This document shows positions 57,601-64,000 of a stretch of 64,000 nt of DNA, piece after piece (positions within the stretch are counted from its first letter, which is position 1; each line of letters opens with the position of its first letter). Source of the DNA: Phialocephala subalpina (Eukaryota; Ascomycota; Leotiomycetes; Helotiales; Mollisiaceae); assembly GCA_900073065.1 (NCBI GenBank), contig FJOG01000016.1, forward strand, positions 692,369 to 756,368. Direction: 5' to 3'. A program made the position numbers and the translations under genes. Below the pieces are notes generated by a model, which saw only the letters and a list, made by a program, of their open reading frames with translations, was not told the origin of the DNA and did no database searches.

Positions 57601-58704
57601 TCAGACTTTGCCGCCGCTCGTCTGCAAACCTTCGCTTCTCGACGACGCTCTTTCCAATGCCAATTGTCGGTGGTAAGGGGGAGCGATATGATAGACCGCG
57701 GTCTGCACGAGCGCACCTGCAAGTGGCCCAACCCACCAGATCCACTGGTCTAATATGATAGTTGTGTCAACAGAAGAACTTGTACAATAAAGACGGAGAA
57801 TCGTACCATGAAAGTCCCTTCTTGCTACCGAAAAGGAGAAGCATCTAGCGGGATTCATACTCGCTCCTGGGTAACCAGCTGCTAAACCAATACTCGAGAA
57901 GCTAACAAGGCCCAACGAGGCGCCGACCAAGAGTGGCCCCACAACAGGACCAAACATGGCTCCGCATCTTGGATCAAGACCAACGCCAAAAGCAAGGAAG
58001 ACAAGAACAAAACTCAGAACAGCTTCTATCAAAAAGGCTTGACCGTTATCGATCAGTGAGGTGTCCACCTGGCATCCCCCTCCTTGATACCTATCTATAG
58101 TCAGAGAGGAACGAGACTGAGAGAGGGGACCGAACATACAGTTTCGTCAGATCGCGTCCAAAGCTCCCTCGAATCAATCCACCAGCCAAGGCAGCTCCGA
58201 TTGTCTGTGCTATCATATACAAGACACCTCGAGAGAAGCCTGTAAGACCAGTGGTGACGGTGGTAAATGTGATGAGTGGGTTGACATGACCTCCAGAAGA
58301 CGGGGCCATGGCAAAGATAAACAGACTGATCAAGATGAGGTTCGTGACTCCAGCATAAGCTGCTCCCGCTTTGGAGTCAAAACTGCCAATTGTTGTATGT
58401 ATCATTCCAGAAAGATAGCACATTGCTGTTGAGCCAACGAACTCGATGAACTAAGGGCAGCGTAAGTATCAAGTGATCTGGGACGTAAGTTGCTGTCTGT
58501 CCTCACAGCAGATTTCCAGATACTAATATCCTGCCACCCATCTGTGAAGTAGCTGTGAAGCACGGAACTCCATGCTCTCGATTTTGCATACTTCCGATGA
58601 TCGTGTCTTAGATCCGAAGCAAATGAACCGGGAAACGTTGTTGCTTGCGCAGGGACGAGCTGCTGTTGACGCTGCTCCATGTTCAACTCGGGATTTGCTG
58701 GCAT
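57601..58704 (-). CDS. Aquaporin/MIP-family channel with NPL first motif
   Basis: Exons 58704-58507, 58450-58140, 58090-57807 and 57749-57601 give 313 residues. MIP channels carry two pore NPA boxes. The second is normal (GASMNPARCF), but the first is HVNPLITF. Other family residues are present: FIEFVGSTAMCYL in helix 1, FLIEAVLSFVLVFLAFGVGLD in helix 4, and WWVGPLAGALVQTAVY in helix 6. NPL variants are known in fungal intrinsic proteins and may alter selectivity; water, glycerol or another small solute is possible. The N-terminus (about 65 residues) is hydrophilic. The third acceptor used (58091-58092) lies just after another AG that would cause a stop. Confidence 0.82.
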
Positions 58705-59134
58705 TGGGATATACTTTGAAAAGAGAAGACCTGGAAAGAACGCCACGAAAAGAAATGCTTCAACTTAAAGACCTTTTTGCTGTAAACCCCTGCTTACCGC
58801 TTGGATGCGAAATCGTGAATAATCAAAGCTAATCAAAAGAAGGCGGCGACTTGCCCTCGGAACGGAATTGGCTAGGAGAGCATCCTCATCCGTCGTAGTT
58901 CTCCTGTAGCAGGAGAGATCCGTTGTGGAAGCGAAGATCATTGTTATTCTAAAGCTGAGCTCATGGGGTGATGGGAAAGATGGAAGAGAGGGTTGGAATT
59001 TTGAGAATGCATTTCACGTGACCGATCCATCTTGCCAATCAGACGGCTGCCTTTCCTAAGCTGTGAATGGTGCATTTGCAGAACGACAATATCTCGCAAC
59101 CTCAACTCAGCCATTGCGCCTCATCACCGCGACA
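58705..59134. other. Divergent promoter region
   Basis: Shared by the aquaporin (minus) and complex I subunit (plus) genes. No coding sequence found. Confidence 0.5.
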
Positions 59135-60131
59135 ATGGCATCCAAAATCACCCCTTTCGTATTCCGGTCTACCTTCCGACCTGCCCGCATACCTTCGCGG
59201 ACACAACGCCGGTCTTTTGTGGCCGGCTCGAGGCTCAGCAGTGACGCCCTCAATGTCGTGAGTTTGCCCCGACATCCAGCGCTCAAGTATGGACGTGGCA
59301 GAGACTGACAATTGTCCTCTAGCATCGAGATACCCCCGAGAACAATGCCAGCATTCCCTTCAAGTTCACCGAGCAGAACAACAAGCTCGTCGACGAGATC
59401 CTCAAACGATATCCCCCTCAATATAAGAAAGCCGCCGTGATGCCTCTGCTAGATCTTGGACAACGACAACACGGATTCTGCAGTTTGAGCGTCATGAACG
59501 AAGTTGCGAAGTTACTGGAGATGCCACCAATGCGAGTTTACGAGGTTGCTACATTCTACACAATGTACAATCGATCACCAGTCGGAAAATACCATTTGCA
59601 AGCATGCACAACGGTAAGGAGAGAGCTCTGGAAAGCGCGATTTTTGGCAGAATACTAATACCGGGTCTGCAGACTCCGTGTCAGCTCGGCGGATGTGGAA
59701 GTGATGCGATTGTCAAGACCATTTCAGAACATCTCGGAATCAAGGCTGGCGAGACGACCAAGGACGGACTCTTCACCTTCGTCGAAGTCGAATGCCTCGG
59801 AGCCTGCGTCAACGCACCAATGGTCCAAATCAACGACGATTACTACGAGGATCTCACTCCAGAAAGCACCGTCGCACTATTGAAGGCACTACAAGCCAGC
59901 GCAAAGGATCTTCCAGCTGAGGGTGGTAAGGGTGCAATTACTGGCGAAGACAAGAATGTGAAGAGCGGAGCAGAGGTCGGAAAGGGTGGCGGAAGGATAT
60001 ATGAGATTGATGGTGTTCCGGTTCCTTCACCTGGCCCAATGAGCGGAAGAAAGACTTGCGAAAATATTGCTGGGTTGACGAGCTTGACGAGCGAGCCGTG
60101 GGGACCAGAGGTTTTCCGCGAGGACCTGTAG
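59135..60131 (+). CDS. NADH:ubiquinone oxidoreductase 24-kDa subunit (NDUFV2)
   Basis: Mitochondrial complex I subunit that holds the N1a [2Fe-2S] cluster beside the flavoprotein in the matrix arm. Exons 59135-59257, 59323-59613 and 59673-60131 give 290 residues. The first exon is an Arg/Ser-rich import sequence. The family core is clear: [34 protein letters not shown]. The four cluster cysteines are in ACTTTPC and ECLGAC; the second intron falls between the two threonines of the first pair. The C-terminus ([13 protein letters not shown], then [12 protein letters not shown]) is the fungal extension. This is a single essential-type gene with normal splice sites throughout. Confidence 0.93.
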
Positions 60132-61235
60132 ATCATATGGTTGATAATCGACAAAGTGTATATATTCCATGTTGAATAGTCGGGGCATTGCAAGTTCTGA
60201 TTTACGAAAGTAAGTGCAGTGCAGAATCGCCTCTCCCATTGGCTGTACTCGATTTTGCTATTGCGAGCAAGGTCTCGCATTCTCAACTTATCGCTACCTG
60301 GACTCATTTCGAGAAGTATTGCCTCCAATAAATATAATGTAGTTGTCTCAACTCGGTGTTGGCGCCAAGTGGCACTGGTTTGCTTTGAATTATTCGAAAG
60401 AACGTCAAGTTTCTTTCCTGGAGAGACGTCTGAGTTGATGCTAGGTATTTTGAATTCGAAGTTTTGGATTGAAATTTTGGTTCTGGTTCAGTCATTTGTT
60501 CCTATGAGAATTCTCGCCGCATGCATTGAGGCGTTTGGGACATTGAGTTCTACTCTAGCGGGCATGTGTTCTCTACGTCACCTGGCCTCGTTGTGTGGAA
60601 CTTCCTTCATCGTACTGTAATGAATATTTGTATTGTCGAGTTGCAGTCTGCAATCATCAAATTGAGCCATGCATCGCTGGAGTCGTCATTTCTACACCCA
60701 AATTGAGAAGTCGATGTTGTCGATTGCAAAGGCTCGGATTCGGAGCACGAGACATCGAAACTGAGACTGTGCCTCAACCAGAACGAGCAGCGTGGAGAAT
60801 GATATGCAGGGTATCTGGAGTAGGGGCGGGCAGCTGCATGCAGGACAACCCGAAAGCTCTCACCGAGAACTGCAACTCACCAATCGAAACACATCACATC
60901 TGTCACTGTCATCCTTTTTGTAAGTCTAATTAATAAGGCCTTTTCACAATTGGGAGCGATGGCGAATCGCATCAGCACATTAGGCAGGCCCAGTGTTCAA
61001 CCTTTAATCAAGTGGCACAAGCCAACTTCCTCGATGACAGCCTCATCTCGAAGCATATCCCACGCATCATTGCACCTTCCTACCCGGCATTGGCCATCTA
61101 CGCACTTCTATTGTACTCATTCGCCATGGATGGCGGTGCTATCGCAGTACTTTTGGTACACATTCTCCGAGAGCACTCCAAGTTTTGATTAGATACAGCA
61201 ATATCTGCCGCTGCAGAGATGAAAACACAATGGAC
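60132..61235. other. Intergenic, no gene seen
   Basis: 1.1 kb between converging 3' ends. Frames at 60219-60933 have no recognisable product. Confidence 0.45.
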
Positions 61236-61975
61236 TCATAGCGAGACCACAACTTTCTTTGCCGAGGTTCCTTTTGCTTGAAGATAAACCGCATCTTGGA
61301 TGTACTCCAATCCCTTTCCTGCGATCAACGGCTCTGGTGCTGGTACGAACGCTCCTGACTTCAATGCCTTCGGCAAAAAGTCCTCATAGATCGCTTTCCC
61401 CACCTCGTTATCCTTGAGTGATAGCCCATAGACATATTTGATTTGTACATCTTCCGGCGACTCATGCCAACCTGGTCTTGTCGTGACTACGAATCTGAAC
61501 CCTGCAAATTTGTGAAGGACTTCAAAACAGGGAGCCCAAGCGGGGCCTGAAATGCAATCAACTGCCCCTGCGATCGTTTTCCCTTGAATGCATTCACAAG
61601 ATCTTTGACGATAGTGGGTTTGTTGTAATCGAACACCTGACTTGCGCCGAGTTTCTTGACGTACTCAAAGTCCCTTGGTAATGCTGTTGTCATGACTTCG
61701 TATCCAGCTGCAACAGCGAGCTGAATTGCATTACTGCCAACGCTTGAAGATCCACCCCATATCAGCACCGCCTTGCCAACTGGCTTCTGTCGAGGTTCGG
61801 TCGGAAATTGCATGTTCAAAAAGTCTTCTTGAAACATTGCACAGGCAGCGGTCGAGCAACCAAGGGGCACGACTGCCGCGCTTTCGAATGAAATCCCGTC
61901 TGGAGGCCGAGAAGTAGGCATGGTAAGTGAGTGGCCATCGACACTTGCACGAAGCGTAGGAGCCTGGAATGTACT
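61236..61975 (-). pseudogene. Zinc-less alcohol dehydrogenase / enoyl reductase gene, frameshifted and 5'-less
   Basis: The NADPH-binding half of a medium-chain dehydrogenase (fungal enoyl-reductase-like): ISFESAAVVPLGCSTAAC, AVLIWGGSSSVGSNAIQLA, KKLGASQVFDYNKPT. After VNAFKGK the frame shifts; one more A in the 4-A run (T at 61577-61580 on the plus strand) would restore TIAGAVDCISG. The remainder then reads FVVTTRPGWHESPEDV to the normal end, KKVVVSL. The N-terminal catalytic domain (about 150 residues) cannot be found upstream. With both defects I call it a pseudogene; a sequencing slip could explain only the first. Confidence 0.7.
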
Positions 61976-62933
61976 TGCTCTTCTGTATGTGGGGTTCGTA
62001 TGTAGTATCAAACCAATCAGCGAGTGTGATTCGGAATGTTCATCAGGACGTACAACGTCTTAACAAGTCTCGGGAGCGCACCATGGCTGTGTGCATCATG
62101 GGGCGGGTGAGTGCAGGTACACACCTCCAAAACTCCCACCGACTGGAAAATCTGTGATAGGCATCAATGAAGAAAATCGCAAATGCATGGAAGTTGGAGG
62201 AACAATTGCAATCAGGGGAGATGCTGTGACTGCTTGAGCCTTTTGCAAGCTGAGTTTTCGACCTGAGCATAGCTGGAAGTGATATCAGAGAATGACCTCC
62301 AAGCGCAATGAGAGTACCAGCATCAAGAGTTGTAGCGCTCGTACAAGTCAGAGTAGATGTCTCAAACCACATACAAAAGTGCATAAACACATATGAATGA
62401 AAAGTTCTGCAAACCCAAACATAAAAGCAACACAGACCCTCACACCCACCCAGACAATCTCATCTCGAGAACATACATAACAGGCCCTAGCATCGCAACC
62501 ACTGAGTCGCAAATCCAATGTCAATACTTCTCCCATCTTTTTGCAAAGAAGTTAAAGCAAAATCGCACGGGAAAGTTATTCCCGCCCCGCTAACCTCCGC
62601 CCAATCACGGCCCTTCATTTTCCGCTGACGATAAAGCCGAGGTAAGTCTCATCCCTGCTATCTAAAGTGAAAGTAATCCGGAGAACAATTCTCTCTCCAC
62701 TCCACACTGTCTCTTCCTCTCTCACCATCTACCTCTCAAAGACAATTCACCTTCAAGAACCTTCAATCGCAGACACGCACCTTCTTTGTCAAACACAACA
62801 ACTGCACTCAGTGACTTCTACAACCACAACCCCACCTCGAACCACACTCCCAGCTCTCTACATCAACACATACACGTCGAACTACACCGGCAGACACAGA
62901 AAGAAGGAAGGAAGAGGGAAAGAAGAAGTCAAT
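61976..62933. other. Intergenic, 5' region of the cytochrome b5 gene
   Basis: No gene. The last 250 bp are C/T- and A/C-rich, as in a long 5' untranslated leader. Confidence 0.45.
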
Positions 62934-63340
62934 ATGTCAAAACAATTCTCCACCTCTGACGTAGCAGAGCACAAAGATGCCGACAAGGGCATGTACATCA
63001 TCATCGATGAGAATGTTTATGATGTTACTGGTACTTGACCTTTCCTTCCCCTCTCTCTCACTCTCCCCCAAATTATCTCCCATACCCCCTCGCCCATTCA
63101 CTTCCCTGCCCCCCCAAACATCCCTCTGTTCTATCCGGATTTGGTTTGAGAGAAGTGAGAGGGCTCGACTAACGCCTCGCAGGATTCGTAGACGAACACC
63201 CAGGCGGCGCAAAGATCCTGAAACGAGTCGCAGGCAAAGACGCAACGAAGCAATTCTGGAAATACCATAATGAGAGTGTGTTGAAGAAGTATAGTTCTAA
63301 GTTAAAGATTGGGACTGTGGGGGAGAAGGCGAAGTTGTAG
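62934..63340 (+). CDS. Small cytochrome b5-like heme protein
   Basis: Exons 62934-63030 and 63183-63340 give 84 residues, just one b5 heme domain. The heme ligands are His in DEHPGGAK and His in WKYHNESVL. The start MSKQFSTSDVAEHK is the usual first strand and helix. There is no transmembrane tail after KLKIGTVGEKAKL, so the protein should be soluble, unlike the ER-anchored form that donates electrons to desaturases. The intron (152 bp) is longer than most in the window and splits VTG from FVDEHPGG. Partners are unknown. Confidence 0.88.
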
Positions 63341-63676
63341 ATGGAGAGGGGTTGGGGAATTTGGGGCTGGAGGGGAGGGTTGTCGGTGATTGAAGGCAGG
63401 GATATGGGGTTAGAGTGGCGCGGATGGTGGATGTGATGGAGAGCAGGGAGGATGGGGATAGCGATGGGGAGAGGGACAAGCTTGTACATGAGATTAGATG
63501 AGATACGGAGACACGAATACACGGTGGCAGATCTGCTTGTTGCGAAGAATAGAAGTTCATGATATTGCAAAGACATAAATCTATCTAGTTATTGTGCTAG
63601 TGAGGTATCTCTCCAAGATCCAAAACTCCCATCCCAATCTGTTCTCAATCATGTATCCCTGTCCCAAAACAGAAGA
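63341..63676. other. Intergenic, convergent 3' ends
   Basis: Between the cytochrome b5 gene and the Gly-rich gene. Purine-rich on the plus strand; the open frames are shadows. Confidence 0.5.
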
Positions 63677-64000
63677 TCAAAAAAGTAAACCACCCAACAA
63701 AAGTCCACCGCCAAGTCCCAACCCAATAGGCAACCCATAACCACCACCATACCCATATCCGTAGGGTCTTCCGTAAGGTTGTTGCGGTCTGATATACCTA
63801 GCATTGGGCGTATTATACACCCCTTGACTACCATACGGACTGTACCCATATCCCCTCCCTCCACTGTACCCCCCAAAGCCACCAAACCCTCCTCCATATC
63901 CGCCTCCATACGGATCAGAAGGAGGCTCGATATACACATCTTTTCCCTGACTATCTTTTCCAAGAAGTTGTGGTTGTCCGGTTTCTGCGGCGAGAGCCAT
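63677..64000 (-). CDS. Gly/Tyr-rich small protein, at window edge
   Basis: 107 residues from the ATG that ends exactly at base 64000, so the true 5' end may lie outside. The front (MALAAETGQPQLLGKDSQG) is hydrophilic, followed by DVYIEPPSDPYGGG. A Gly/Tyr-rich centre with GGYGG and YGYSPYG repeats follows. The end is a hydrophobic Gly/Leu run, GLPIGLGLGGGLLLGGLLF, long enough for a membrane anchor. No family is recognised. Confidence 0.6.
   Translation of the reverse strand: MALAAETGQPQLLGKDSQGKDVYIEPPSDPYGGGYGGGFGGFGGYSGGRGYGYSPYGSQGVYNTPNARYIRPQQPYGRPYGYGYGGGYGLPIGLGLGGGLLLGGLLF

Overview
The window is nuclear DNA of a filamentous ascomycete (Pezizomycotina; Leotiomycetes is my guess, from general resemblance only). 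The signs are many short GT-AG introns of about 40-170 bp, HET-domain genes, Zn2Cys6 regulators, an AAD-type aldo-keto reductase, a fungal MARVEL protein, and a long AT-rich block with repeat-induced point mutation (RIP) character. Exon joins were worked out by eye from splice sites, reading phase and family resemblance. Two N runs (32673-33134 and 44512-45105) are assembly gaps.

Region 1 (1-24.5 kb) is mostly ordinary gene space. It holds the 3' part of a Zn2Cys6 regulator, an AYR1-like reductase, a class I glutamine amidotransferase-like protein, a secreted prolyl-4-hydroxylase-like oxygenase, a PDI-like ER protein without a CxxC, an AAD-type reductase, an F-box protein, a Mep2-type ammonium transporter, a STAND-N-terminal/ankyrin protein and an APC-family permease. 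Between them lie decayed genes: an NmrA-like gene, a sugar-transporter scrap and a multicopper oxidase whose Trp and Gln codons have become stops.

Region 2 (24.5-43 kb) is accessory. It holds a truncated Zn2Cys6 regulator running into an F-box/LRR-like relic, an exact 250-bp tandem duplication, and a HET-NACHT gene (NLR type). Next comes about 9 kb of AT-rich RIP-like DNA with a Ty3/Gypsy chromovirus (matching 409-bp LTRs, TTAT target duplication, chromodomain) and a possible solo LTR. A second, 5'-less HET gene broken by a 4-bp duplication closes it. Two HET genes therefore flank the transposon island, suggesting a fast-evolving non-self-recognition region.

Region 3 (43-64 kb) returns to housekeeping genes. 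It holds a dienelactone hydrolase, a pair of small membrane paralogues (one decayed) beside a gap, a U6 snRNA-like sequence lacking five bases, a TFIIIC triple-barrel protein with an RG-rich tail, a METTL7-like methyltransferase, the Prp2-type DEAH spliceosomal helicase, an ER DnaJ (Scj1-like, KDEL end), a MARVEL protein with a second 250-bp-period duplication over its 5' end, an aquaporin with NPL in its first pore motif, the complex I 24-kDa subunit, a frameshifted enoyl/alcohol dehydrogenase, a small cytochrome b5 and a Gly/Tyr-rich protein at the right edge. No gene cluster working as one pathway is evident.
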